Source: Candidatus Sabulitectum sp.
GTDB lineage: Bacteria > Fermentibacterota > Fermentibacteria > Fermentibacterales > JCC-6
Length of the DNA: 57,565 bases
Direction of reading: 5' to 3'
NCBI GenBank assembly: GCA_023145375.1
Contig: JAGLDY010000049.1
Coordinates: forward strand, 1 to 57,565
The notes under the pieces were generated by a model. It searched no databases, was not told the origin of the DNA, and saw only the letters and a program-made list of their open reading frames with translations. The position numbers and the translations under genes were made by a program. This document shows positions 1-7,850 of the stretch, in pieces; the first letter of the stretch is position 1; each line of letters begins with the position of its first letter.

Positions 1-2139
1 CTGGATCCTGTAGACATACATTCCCGGAGCAAGCTCTCCGCCTTGAAGCATGGTCTGATGCGTGCCTGATTCCAGCCACCCGTCAACCATTGTCTCCACA
101 AGTCTGCCGGAAATATCAAACAGTTCCAGCCTGACATTGCCACCGGTGGAAGTTTCAAATCTTATGACAGATGAAGTACTGAACGGATTAGGCTGAGCAG
201 CATGAAGCAGTACACTTCCAGGGGATGATGGATCAGTCTCCACACCTGCGTCAGGTACATACTTCAGTATGTTTCCGTGAAAACCGCAGGCCCAGATGGT
301 GCTGTCATTCTGTACTGCAAGATCCCAGATACTCTCGTTGACCAGAGTACCACTCCACTCCTGGGTCCAGCTGGTGCCTCCGTTGTCTGTTCTGTAGATG
401 TACCCTACACCGCCCTGGTTCACCGGATTTCTAACTGCGGCCCAGCCGGTGTTGGAATCGATCATCAGGATCTTGTCCACATACTCATGGGGAAGAGTGC
501 CCGCTGCTACCCAGGTTGCTCCACCGTCAGTTGTTTTCTGAACTTTGCCGCCGGCGCCTGCAGCCCAGCCCTCCAGATTGTTCAGGAAAAAGAGGGTCAT
601 TATATGGTTCGCGAAAGCCGGTGACTGCATGGACCAGCTGGCGCCTCCATTTGTGGTATGGCGTATGAATCCGCTGGATCCACCGTAACCCCCTGCAGCC
701 CATCCTTCACTGGTATCAACAAAAGCCACTGCTGCTACATATTTGGTTGTATTCAGAGACTGAGAGGTCCAGTTAACTCCCCCGTTGCTGGTAAATCTTA
801 ATGCTCCCCCACTGCCGAACGCCCAGCCTGAGTCAGGAGAAGCAAAGCAGAATCCTCCAATCCAGGGTCCGCTGGTTATGGTGTGCATTGACCAGTCAGA
901 TCCACCGTTGGTGGTTCTCCAGACCTTGGAGCTGTTTCCCTCCCAGAGAAACCATCCTGTGTCCTGATCAATGAAAAAGCACTGAGCCCCTCCCGGGGAA
1001 TCATCACTACTCCAGGAAGATCCTCCATCAGTGGAAAGCAGTGAATATCCGTCAGTACCAACATCTGTGCCGGAGGTAATGCGGCCGGTGTTCTCATCAA
1101 CCCAGCTCATGGACTTCCATATAGGTGCCCTGTTCTGCCAGTTCCATGTGGTGCCGTTATCCGGGCTGTGAAGTATCTGACTGTAGGAAGAGCCCAACCA
1201 GATATCACTGTTTACATACTGAATGGCGTAGGTGTAGTAATCAATGGGAAGAGTCGTCGAAGACCAGCTGTCTCCTCCGTCACTTGTTACCATTACTTTT
1301 ACCTCTGCAGGAGACATGAATCGTACAGCTACCACTGCAAGATTGTTCTCATCTTTCACAGAAACTCTGTGGTAGTGAAGATCGCTGCTTGTCTGAATAG
1401 TCCAGCTGGCTCCTCCATCTTCAGTGTAGAGTACAGGGCCACCTGCGTTAAGACTTGTTGTCACAGCCCAGCCTATATCAGCTGTAGCAAAATCGATCCC
1501 GCAGATACCTGTGTTTGATGCTGATACCGGAACCGTCTGACTGGTCCAGCTGGCTCCTCCGTCAGTGGTATGGTAAATATGAGGGGCAAGAGTACTGGTT
1601 CGACCGCCAACCCAGCCGTTCATGGAATCGGTGAACCAGATATCCTCACAGGAGTAGGCATTGGTTCCAAAGCTCTGGTCCTCCCATGAAACTCCACCGT
1701 CGGATGTGTGCAGAACCAGGTAGGAAGAGCCTCCGGACTGCCATCCTCCGCAGGCCCAGCCTTCAAGACGATCGATAAAATGTACACTTGCCAGTTTTCT
1801 GGCTGTGCCACTGGACTGATAGGTCCAGTTGTTTCCCCCGTCCACAGTTGCCCTTATGGCTCCGCCATCACCTGCAACCCAGCCGGAATCGGCAGAGACG
1901 AAGTGCACTGCATTAAATGAACCTGACAGGGTCATGGTTTCCCATAATGCTCCCCCGTCTGTTGTTCTGTATAGCACGGAAACACCATTCCCTGCAGCTC
2001 CCACAGTCCAGCCGTTCATACCGTCTGGAAGGAAACTCATATCCATCAGGGTAACACTGGGACTGTGCTGTATAACTTCCCATGTTCCATCTGCAAAAGC
2101 AAGAGCAGACAAAAGAACCATCAGTAAAACCGGTCTCAT
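1..2139 (-). CDS. Secreted YCF48/BNR-repeat protein with T9SS-type sorting domain (partial, C-terminus off the left edge)
   Basis: The reading frame stays open from the ATG at 2139 to the window edge (713 codons, no stop), so the end is missing. It starts with a hydrophobic signal peptide ending near LSALAFA. About 13 repeats of the TTDGG..W type follow (for example YRTTDGGALWE, LHTSDGGVSWE, QKTTDGGATWV), the signature of YCF48-like propeller blades, enough for two propellers. The last ~75 residues have the features of a T9SS type A sorting domain: QPNPF, a central LELFDISGRLV and APGMYVYRI. It is probably exported and cell-surface bound or released. GGAGG lies 8 bases before the start, and it sits 42 bases behind the HTH-M29 regulator gene, so they may be cotranscribed. 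Its ligand or role cannot be told. Confidence 0.88.
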   Translation of the reverse strand, partial: MRPVLLMVLLSALAFADGTWEVIQHSPSVTLMDMSFLPDGMNGWTVGAAGNGVSVLYRTTDGGALWETMTLSGSFNAVHFVSADSGWVAGDGGAIRATVDGGNNWTYQSSGTARKLASVHFIDRLEGWACGGWQSGGSSYLVLHTSDGGVSWEDQSFGTNAYSCEDIWFTDSMNGWVGGRTSTLAPHIYHTTDGGASWTSQTVPVSASNTGICGIDFATADIGWAVTTSLNAGGPVLYTEDGGASWTIQTSSDLHYHRVSVKDENNLAVVAVRFMSPAEVKVMVTSDGGDSWSSTTLPIDYYTYAIQYVNSDIWLGSSYSQILHSPDNGTTWNWQNRAPIWKSMSWVDENTGRITSGTDVGTDGYSLLSTDGGSSWSSDDSPGGAQCFFIDQDTGWFLWEGNSSKVWRTTNGGSDWSMHTITSGPWIGGFCFASPDSGWAFGSGGALRFTSNGGVNWTSQSLNTTKYVAAVAFVDTSEGWAAGGYGGSSGFIRHTTNGGASWSMQSPAFANHIMTLFFLNNLEGWAAGAGGKVQKTTDGGATWVAAGTLPHEYVDKILMIDSNTGWAAVRNPVNQGGVGYIYRTDNGGTSWTQEWSGTLVNESIWDLAVQNDSTIWACGFHGNILKYVPDAGVETDPSSPGSVLLHAAQPNPFSTSSVIRFETSTGGNVRLELFDISGRLVETMVDGWLESGTHQTMLQGGELAPGMYVYRIQ

Positions 2140-2181
2140 AAAAGTACCTCCATGATTAGTGATCCACCTTCGGCAAAAACA

Positions 2182-3645
2182 TCATATCTCAAAAACACCA
2201 TTACTTAAAATCAATTTTCCGTTTGAATAAACTTCAGGTCTTCCTGCTATCATGTCCCAGGTAGTGTACCAGGACTGTGCCCCGCCAATGGCAGTGTTGT
2301 CTCCGAAGGTCAGATGGAAACTTCCAAAAACCTTTGTATCCAGCCTGGGAATGCAGGAAATACTCTCTGCTGCGGGATTTAGTCCAAAACCAACCTGGCC
2401 TATGGTTTTCCCAGGAAGTTGCACATGCTTGAAGTAGTCTTCCAGACGATCCTCGCCACTTTCATCTTCCACTTCACAGCCGGTAACGATACCATTCTCC
2501 ACCTTCAGCGTAATTCCTCTGGCCAGGGAAGCGCCCATCTCACAGTAATCAAAGTAAATGCTCCCGGATAACCCTGTGAGATGCGGAACGAAAGCTATTT
2601 CACCGGAGGGAACAAGAAAGAGATCATTCACTGTGGACGCAGTGAACGGTCCTGTGTCAAGAAAGCATTTTTCCCTGTGAACCGACACGGTAAGCAGATG
2701 TTCTTTATCCGTACCTGTGCGAATGGTGAAGTTATCCAGCTTCCGCACTTTACCGGCTATTTCATTTGCCACCTTGAACTCATTGCTGCCTGCGGAAACA
2801 GCTTTCCAGAATGCCGCCAGTTTTTCCAGAATAAGGGGATCTGTGTGAAATCCCTCTTCGAACCTGGGTATGGAGATAACAATTGCCCTTGTTCCCTCTT
2901 TCCTGTTCAGATCTGCAAGGGCCCTTCTTCTCTCTTCTGTTATGAGATCCAGTCTCTCAACGGGAATACCCTCAATTCCCGGTATTGTTGATCGTTTAAG
3001 ATCTATCCAGGCATCAGACCATGCAACGGTTTCGGCTATGTCATCGTAGTATTTTCTTATCTTTTCTTCAGGGAGATTCAAAAGCATATCTTTTTCCAGC
3101 ACCGGATCCTTGACCATGGTTCTGTAGCCTGCTCCCAGTCTTCTCAGATGGATGATCAGCTTCAGGTAGATCTCCATGCTCTGTCCCTCAAAGGCAATTA
3201 CCACCTTCTCCCCAGGCAGAATACGCAGATAGTCTTCAATGACAACTCTGGCAAACTCATCAAGATCCAGATCGAGATCACGGGTCAGAAAATACTCAAG
3301 GTATGTATTGCTAAGACTGTTAACGATACCGTTGTCCGGTTCACCTATTCCTTCCGGGCCGGCTGAGATAAGAAAATCCTGAGCTACTGCGCTGTAGTAC
3401 TTCTCCCGGTATCCGTGTTCCGGTCTCCGGGGAATCAGCCTTGCAAGACCTGCTTTCTCAAGTTTCTTCAGGTAGTAGATAGTCCGGGGTGTTTTCATGC
3501 CGAGCTTATCCGCCAGCTGAACCCCGGACATGGGTTCCTTCTGCAATTCTTTCAGGATACGGAAGGCATGCCTGTTGCTGAGTAGTTGAAGCTCATCAAA
3601 ATTCGATACTATCTCAAGACCTTTCAACGCCCACCTCTTTCTCAT
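2182..3645 (-). CDS. Winged-helix regulator fused to an M29 aminopeptidase-like domain with incomplete metal site
   Basis: This is a 487-aa fusion. Residues about 20-90 form an ArsR-like winged helix (SNRHAFRILKELQ, then GVQLADKLGMKTPRTIYYLK). Residues about 130-487 resemble the M29 (aminopeptidase T/AmpS) family: GEKVVIAFEG at the start, VPSGEIAFVP, GFGLNP, FGSFHLTFG and TWDMI. M29 enzymes bind two metal ions through Glu, Glu, His, His and Asp. Here Glu349, His444 and Asp464 are present, but the second Glu reads Gln417 (IGQVGFG) and the His of the usual HxD motif reads Thr462. The domain is therefore probably a ligand sensor, not a working peptidase. A strong promoter and palindrome cover the start region. 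It lies directly upstream of the YCF48/T9SS gene, a plausible target. Family assignment rests on motif recall, not alignment. Confidence 0.78.
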   Translation of the reverse strand: MRKRWALKGLEIVSNFDELQLLSNRHAFRILKELQKEPMSGVQLADKLGMKTPRTIYYLKKLEKAGLARLIPRRPEHGYREKYYSAVAQDFLISAGPEGIGEPDNGIVNSLSNTYLEYFLTRDLDLDLDEFARVVIEDYLRILPGEKVVIAFEGQSMEIYLKLIIHLRRLGAGYRTMVKDPVLEKDMLLNLPEEKIRKYYDDIAETVAWSDAWIDLKRSTIPGIEGIPVERLDLITEERRRALADLNRKEGTRAIVISIPRFEEGFHTDPLILEKLAAFWKAVSAGSNEFKVANEIAGKVRKLDNFTIRTGTDKEHLLTVSVHREKCFLDTGPFTASTVNDLFLVPSGEIAFVPHLTGLSGSIYFDYCEMGASLARGITLKVENGIVTGCEVEDESGEDRLEDYFKHVQLPGKTIGQVGFGLNPAAESISCIPRLDTKVFGSFHLTFGDNTAIGGAQSWYTTWDMIAGRPEVYSNGKLILSNGVFEI

Positions 3646-3664
3646 TCAGTTTTTACTGAACGAG
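3641..3664. promoter_or_regulatory. Palindromic operator candidate covering the start of the HTH-M29 gene
   Basis: Two 10-bp arms (3641-3650 and 3655-3664) pair with one mismatch around a 4-bp TTTT centre; the inner 6 bp of each arm, TTCAGT and ACTGAA, match perfectly. The site overlaps two bases of the -10 box, the likely transcription start and the ATG of the regulator. This is the classic geometry for autorepression by a dimeric winged-helix protein. No Shine-Dalgarno sequence is visible, so the mRNA leader would be only about 10 nt. Confidence 0.65.
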
Positions 3665-3691
3665 AATAGTGTCATTCTTAAGCGGTGTCAA
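3663..3691 (-). promoter_or_regulatory. Sigma70-type promoter of the HTH-M29 gene
   Basis: On the minus strand TTGACA (3691-3686), a 17-bp spacer and TATTCT (3668-3663) form a near-consensus promoter. The -10 ends 17 bases before the ATG, which leaves a very short leader overlapped by the palindrome at 3641-3664. Confidence 0.75.
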
Positions 3692-3703
3692 GTGGTGAGA
3701 AAA

Positions 3704-3732
3704 AGCTCTGTGGTTTTTCGGACCACAGGGCT
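3704..3732 (-). terminator. Rho-independent terminator of the AAA/DUF4143 gene
   Basis: An 11-bp stem (3722-3732 with 3704-3714, one G-U pair) and a 7-nt loop, followed on the minus strand by TTTTT, begin 3 bases after the stop codon of the ATPase gene. It separates this gene from the promoter of the HTH-M29 gene. Confidence 0.8.
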
Positions 3733-3734
3733 TC

Positions 3735-5153
3735 TTAATATCCTCCTGCCGCTGAATCGATCAGGGAGTTCCAGTGTTTAAGAAGTCGCTCTACCTCTCC
3801 CACCATGTACAGGGGCAGTGAGAGCAGGTCAAACTGAACTCTGTTGCTTATACCTGCGCCATTACCAAGCTGGTGCGTAATTGCCTGTACTGATGGAGGG
3901 TTAGTGTCGAAGCGAACAGCCAGTGAGGCATTCTTTTCCTGAATGAACCGCAGGAGGGATTTCATTCTGCCGGTTTTGCCTGATTTCACTTCAATGGGAA
4001 CAACTATCCCATAGTGCTGAATGAGGAAGTCTACTTCAGCGTTTGAACTTTTCTTTTCTCTCAGCCAGTAATGCAACTCAGGTCGTTCATACGAAGGCCT
4101 TTTAAACAGGAGGTGTTGCGCTATGAATTGCTCAGCGAGCCTGCCTTTGTTAATGAATTCACTACTTAGGATCTGTTTATCAGTAATGCGCGATATACCT
4201 GTCATGTGAGCCATGAGTCCAACATCAAGAAAGAAAAGCTTAAAGACATCAGAGTTGGTTTCAGCTCCAAGTGGAACACCATTACCGGAGGAATGCCTTA
4301 CGGGAAAGATTATCCTTGCACTGCTGAGAAGATCTATTGCCTGGGAAACCTTGTTTGCCCGGGCATCCCTGGTGATCTGCGAGTAGATGACTTTGTCACC
4401 TGCTCTTGCGGGAACCCAGTCAAACACTTTGCGGAGAAGGAGCAATTTCTGTTTTGAGTTATACTTCGCGAAATCATCCCTGTATGTATTGATTATTGAA
4501 GCTTGTATTCTACTTACTCCGTCTGTTCTACCAGACTCTATGTAGTCATTCACGACTTCAGGCATTCCTCCAACCACAAGGAATGTTCTAAGAAGATTGA
4601 TAAGCTTCTTGTGTGCTGTCTGCGGAAAGAGCATTCCAGGTGTCCAGCTTCTGATTAGATCAAGTTCCATGGAACAGTCAGAATGTGCCATAAGAAATTC
4701 TTCAAAAGACAGGGGACCCATATACTGATATTCCATTCTTCCCACTGGAACTGAAATCCTGCCTTCCGAAATCTCTGTATCCAACAGAGAACCAGCAGCG
4801 ACAAAGCGCAAGTCCGGTCTGTGCTCGCGAAGATACCTCATTGCCTGAAGAGCAGAAGTTGCTGCCTGGATCTCATCCAGAAATACAATATCACCTGCCG
4901 AGAACTGACTGCCGGTAATGAAGGCCAGTTCTTCAAGAATACTGTCAGCATCATTTGAGGCAAAAACAGCTGACAGCTCAGGATGCTCTTCAAGGTTGAC
5001 TACTGCAATATTTATTTGTTTGTCAACTAGATTTGGATTACTTCTCACAACAGTCGTCTTTCCGACTTGTCTCGCTCCTCTCAGAACAAGACACTTCGGA
5101 TTTTTTGATTCAACCCATAACTTGAAATCATCAAATGCATATCTAAAAAGCAT
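3735..5153 (-). CDS. AAA-family ATPase with DUF4143 C-terminal domain
   Basis: A 472-aa protein of the common AAA_14/DUF4143 type. Walker A is GARQVGKTT (about residues 26-34), Walker B is DIVFLDEIQAA, and a sensor-like stretch RFVAAGSLLDTE follows. The C-terminal part contains DVGLMAHMTGI and a PD-(D/E)XK-like D...EVKSG motif (AEVDFLIQHYG then PIEVKSG), typical of DUF4143. The frame is open to a TTG at 5189, but the ATG at 5153 is preferred because AGGAG lies 5 bases before it. The family is widespread, often accessory, and its role is poorly known; DNA binding or defence-like roles have been proposed. The gene has its own promoter with an inverted repeat and its own terminator, so it is monocistronic. 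Confidence 0.88.
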   Translation of the reverse strand: MLFRYAFDDFKLWVESKNPKCLVLRGARQVGKTTVVRSNPNLVDKQINIAVVNLEEHPELSAVFASNDADSILEELAFITGSQFSAGDIVFLDEIQAATSALQAMRYLREHRPDLRFVAAGSLLDTEISEGRISVPVGRMEYQYMGPLSFEEFLMAHSDCSMELDLIRSWTPGMLFPQTAHKKLINLLRTFLVVGGMPEVVNDYIESGRTDGVSRIQASIINTYRDDFAKYNSKQKLLLLRKVFDWVPARAGDKVIYSQITRDARANKVSQAIDLLSSARIIFPVRHSSGNGVPLGAETNSDVFKLFFLDVGLMAHMTGISRITDKQILSSEFINKGRLAEQFIAQHLLFKRPSYERPELHYWLREKKSSNAEVDFLIQHYGIVVPIEVKSGKTGRMKSLLRFIQEKNASLAVRFDTNPPSVQAITHQLGNGAGISNRVQFDLLSLPLYMVGEVERLLKHWNSLIDSAAGGY

Positions 5154-5168
5154 CACTACTCCTGACGT

Positions 5169-5230
5169 AACATACCTATCTTTCGACAAGTCCTATGCTG
5201 TATTATAGGTATGTTGCAACATTTCCACAA
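5169..5230 (-). promoter_or_regulatory. Promoter with paired 11-bp inverted repeat upstream of the AAA/DUF4143 gene
   Basis: On the minus strand TTGTGG (5230-5225), 17 bp and a perfect TATAAT (5207-5202) form a promoter. A perfect 11-bp inverted repeat, AACATACCTAT at 5169-5179 and ATAGGTATGTT at 5205-5215, places one arm over the spacer and -10 and the other in the leader. The arms are centred 36 bp apart. The upstream arm is not transcribed, so a pair of protein-binding sites is more likely than an RNA hairpin. Confidence 0.6.
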
Positions 5231-5293
5231 GGAATCCTCTTCAGCCGCACTCTGCAAAGGCGTTAAGATGTGACGGGAGTAGCCCGTTAATGC

Positions 5294-6349
5294 TTAATTG
5301 GGCAGATCGTCAACGAAACTGATACCCCACATATTGTTCAGAGAGCCGTCATCCTCTCTGTTCCAGGTTGCACCGCCATCAGTTGTATGAAGGGTAATTC
5401 CCTCAGGTGGAGAATATGCACCAACACCGTTGACCCATGCGGTTGAAGGATCCAATGCACTTATGCGTACAAGATAGAATCCTTTAGCTTCATCAGGTAC
5501 ATCCTGCACGATCCAGCTGTCTCCCCCGTCTGTGGTTCGCCAGATACCGCCTGCGTCTGTGACCACCCATGCTTCCTCCGGAGAGAGAAGGCATATCCCG
5601 TTTGCGTCATTGCCCTGCATGTGCATGGAGTCAGGAGTTACCACCTCCCAGTTATCTCCTCCATCGGTGGTTCTGGCTATGGTGTAACCATGCCCCACCA
5701 CCCACGCGTTGCCGGCATCCCAGGCAGCTATGGTGATAAGTGGCCATGTTTCAAAAAGAGAATCAGACTCGGAACGCCAGCTTACCCCTCCATCGGTACT
5801 GTGGATCACTCTTCCATCGTAAACTGTGCCTCCGCAGAGCCAGATGTTCGACTGATCCACCAGGCTCATTCCCCGCCAGACATTCCCTGAATGAGCCGGG
5901 TCGGACATATCCTGCCAGGAAACGCCGCCGTCAGTAGTTTTAAGTATTGAGTTCCCGCTGCCTGAGAGCCAGGCTGTAGTGGCACTGACACCGACCACTC
6001 TGCTGGTCTCATTGGGAATTGAGGTTTCATCACCCATCCGCAACCAGCTGTTTCCCCCGTCGGTGGTCTTCATCACAACGCCGAACCCTTCATAGGTTCC
6101 GCCTGCAGCCCATGCCGTCATACTGTCCACAGCAGAGACAGATATCAGTCCTGCTGCGGGCACTGTTTCCTGTGAACCCTGCCTGCTCCAGTTGACTCCG
6201 CTTGCAGTGTGCAGGATCGTTCCATAGCCATCCAGCACCGCCCCCACAGCCCACCCGTGAATACCGGGGTTCGGGGAGGGGCCGGTGCCACTGTTGCAAC
6301 CGGCCATCAGAATAACCATAACACTGGTAGCAAGTGATCCCTTTTTCAT
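5294..6349 (-). CDS. YCF48-like seven-repeat lipoprotein in the hip operon
   Basis: A 351-aa exported lipoprotein: signal peptide with lipobox LMAGC (Cys at 18) and then seven YCF48-type repeats, six of them reading TTDGG or STDGG followed by a conserved Trp, one degenerate (TASGVNWS). Seven repeats fit a single seven-bladed propeller. Its ATG overlaps the stop codon of the HipB-like gene as ATGA, so it is translated as the last gene of the hip operon. That coupling to a toxin-antitoxin set is unusual for a surface lipoprotein. It may be incidental read-through or a real functional link; the sequence does not decide. It resembles the partial protein at 1-2139 in repeat type but lacks the sorting domain. 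Confidence 0.85.
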   Translation of the reverse strand: MKKGSLATSVMVILMAGCNSGTGPSPNPGIHGWAVGAVLDGYGTILHTASGVNWSRQGSQETVPAAGLISVSAVDSMTAWAAGGTYEGFGVVMKTTDGGNSWLRMGDETSIPNETSRVVGVSATTAWLSGSGNSILKTTDGGVSWQDMSDPAHSGNVWRGMSLVDQSNIWLCGGTVYDGRVIHSTDGGVSWRSESDSLFETWPLITIAAWDAGNAWVVGHGYTIARTTDGGDNWEVVTPDSMHMQGNDANGICLLSPEEAWVVTDAGGIWRTTDGGDSWIVQDVPDEAKGFYLVRISALDPSTAWVNGVGAYSPPEGITLHTTDGGATWNREDDGSLNNMWGISFVDDLPN

Positions 6350-6591
6350 AACTCCCCCTCTTTTTCTACAAAGAACCTGACATCTCCTGCAGGTAAAGCA
6401 ACCAGCGCATAATCGAAAAGCGCAAGGATGCGGTTAACTTTATCTACCCTCATTGTAGTACCACCCTGTTCGATCTTCCTCACCAGAGCAAGCCCCACAC
6501 CGGAGTACTCTGCAAGTTGCTCCTGGGTAATGCCTGCTTCTTTCCTCAACTGCTTCACAGTTGAAGAAAGGTCATTTATCCTTTTACTCAT
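6346..6591 (-). CDS. HipB-like XRE-family antitoxin/regulator
   Basis: An 81-aa protein with an HTH_3 (XRE) domain: the helix-turn-helix reads ITQEQLAEYSGVGLALVRKI, followed by EQGGTTMRVDKVNRILALF, typical of HipB. HipB proteins bind the hip promoter as dimers and restrain the kinase. The start overlaps the HipT stop as ATGA, and its stop overlaps the following lipoprotein start as ATGA. It is third in the operon, whereas hipB is usually first. Confidence 0.88.
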   Translation of the reverse strand: MSKRINDLSSTVKQLRKEAGITQEQLAEYSGVGLALVRKIEQGGTTMRVDKVNRILALFDYALVALPAGDVRFFVEKEGEL

Positions 6592-7505
6592 GCTTCTCCT
6601 CCACCAAGGGTGGAAGCTCTTGTATCAATAAGTTCTGCAAGGGCTCTTTTCATGTCACTGCTGAACTCCGCTATCTCTATCAAACCAATAAGATCAGGAA
6701 TGGTATTCAACAAATGATGAACACTTTTCGAAACTAATTCTGAAGGGATCTTCATGTTCTCTCCCAGCGCCTTGAAGTCTTTCAGTCTGAGTTTGTTATC
6801 CCTGCCGTTTATGGGAATGGCAGACTGGGTCTCTGTGGGGATAAGAAGACAGGATGCAACAAGATCGTAAGCTGGCGAGAGAGCTATTCTCTGTTTGCTG
6901 TGTACAAAACTGTAGTTCTTCAGATGCGCATCTCCATTACCCACAAGAAAATTGAAGAGGATGAGCTTGAAGAACTTCTGCACCTCGATCCTTGGGAACG
7001 ATGTGATCCTGTTGATAAGCTTCCCGCAGAACTCCGCAGATATTCTGTACTTCATCCCCCCTGGAATGTCCCCGGCCTGACAGAAATCTTCCACATGTAT
7101 CCTGGTTGATGAGCCCCTGCGGTCAAATCTCTTCACGATGTAGAAAGTCTCTCCTATCTCATTTTTGAGAGTACCGTGGGGAGGAACTTCTATTCCAGCA
7201 GCAGCAGCAAGAGACATGATCAGATTCTCATTCTGAGGCATTTCCGGCCGCTGTGGAACAGCTGGCTTGATGATATGAGTACCTTTTCTGTCTGCAGGCA
7301 GGACCTTTCCGCCCTCAACTCTAACAGAAAGCTTGGGCTGGACTCCTGAAATAGAGAGTTTTCCTGCAGATCCCAGGGCAAGTTCTGCAAAATTACCTCC
7401 GAAAATATTTAAGATGTAAGGTATCTCCGGTACACCGAACAGTTTCCGGAGGCAGGTTGGATGCCACCTGTCCGAAGACTTTCCGCAACCGGGACATGCC
7501 TTCAT
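6588..7505 (-). CDS. HipT-like serine/threonine kinase toxin (HipA C-terminal domain)
   Basis: A HipA_C-type kinase of 305 aa. The ATG at 7505 is chosen over the in-frame GTG at 7523: AAGGA lies 7-8 bases before it and it then overlaps the HipS stop as ATGA. Near the N-terminus is a CPGCG...HPTC motif that may bind zinc. The nucleotide loop reads LSISGVQPKLS, with two serines spaced as in the SIS motif that HipT kinases autophosphorylate. The catalytic loop is GNGDAHLKN (Asp192, Asn197) and the metal-binding motif AYDLV (Asp214). HipA-family kinases phosphorylate aminoacyl-tRNA synthetases and stop translation; the target here is unknown. The separate HipA N-domain is encoded just upstream, so this is a split, HipBST-like arrangement. 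Confidence 0.88.
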   Translation of the reverse strand: MKACPGCGKSSDRWHPTCLRKLFGVPEIPYILNIFGGNFAELALGSAGKLSISGVQPKLSVRVEGGKVLPADRKGTHIIKPAVPQRPEMPQNENLIMSLAAAAGIEVPPHGTLKNEIGETFYIVKRFDRRGSSTRIHVEDFCQAGDIPGGMKYRISAEFCGKLINRITSFPRIEVQKFFKLILFNFLVGNGDAHLKNYSFVHSKQRIALSPAYDLVASCLLIPTETQSAIPINGRDNKLRLKDFKALGENMKIPSELVSKSVHHLLNTIPDLIGLIEIAEFSSDMKRALAELIDTRASTLGGGEA

Positions 7506-7819
7506 GATTCTTTCCTTATCCACACCGCTCCGATACAGTCGCTGCAGCTGTTAGCCAGTATTCCAAACCAGTCATCCCTGTCCAGTTTCAGTTTACGGCA
7601 GACAATGTCGTTATACCAGCCTTCCGGCAGAAGCCCCTGAAAGAATGGAAAGAGAGTCTGAGAGTGAAATCTTTCACTCTGAAACGGGAGAGAAGCAGAG
7701 ATCGGAAATCCTGATCTCATGTATTCCCCGTCGTATGAGAAGTAGTAACCAGCCTGATCTCTACTGAGAATTCCAGCTTTCTTCTTCCCGAACATCACCG
7801 TCAGTTCTTTCAATATCAC
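7502..7819 (-). CDS. HipS-like protein (free-standing HipA N-terminal domain)
   Basis: About 105 aa matching the HipA N-terminal subdomain (couple_hipA): KKKAGILSRDQAGYYFSYD, then ISASLPFQSE and PFFQGLLPEGW, all diagnostic. In one-piece HipA this domain is fused to the kinase; in HipBST systems it is a separate protein, HipS, that acts as the antitoxin. The start is GTG at 7819, with GGAG 6 bases before it; TTG at 7822 lies too close to the ribosome site. Its stop overlaps the kinase start (ATGA). A near-consensus promoter lies just upstream, so this is the first gene of the operon. Confidence 0.85.
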   Translation of the reverse strand: MILKELTVMFGKKKAGILSRDQAGYYFSYDGEYMRSGFPISASLPFQSERFHSQTLFPFFQGLLPEGWYNDIVCRKLKLDRDDWFGILANSCSDCIGAVWIRKES

Positions 7820-7850
7820 CAAACTCTCCCTGCTGTTTTATATCTTTAAT

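Noticed and set aside
5273..5287. Terminator hairpin ACGGG-AGTAG-CCCGT after the hip-operon lipoprotein
   Set aside because: Only 5 bp of stem, and no T-run on the minus strand.
6588..7819. HipS-like and HipT-like genes as one frameshifted hipA
   Set aside because: The junction is a clean ATGA with a ribosome site, and the kinase has its own N-terminal Cys/His motif and SIS loop as in separate HipT proteins.
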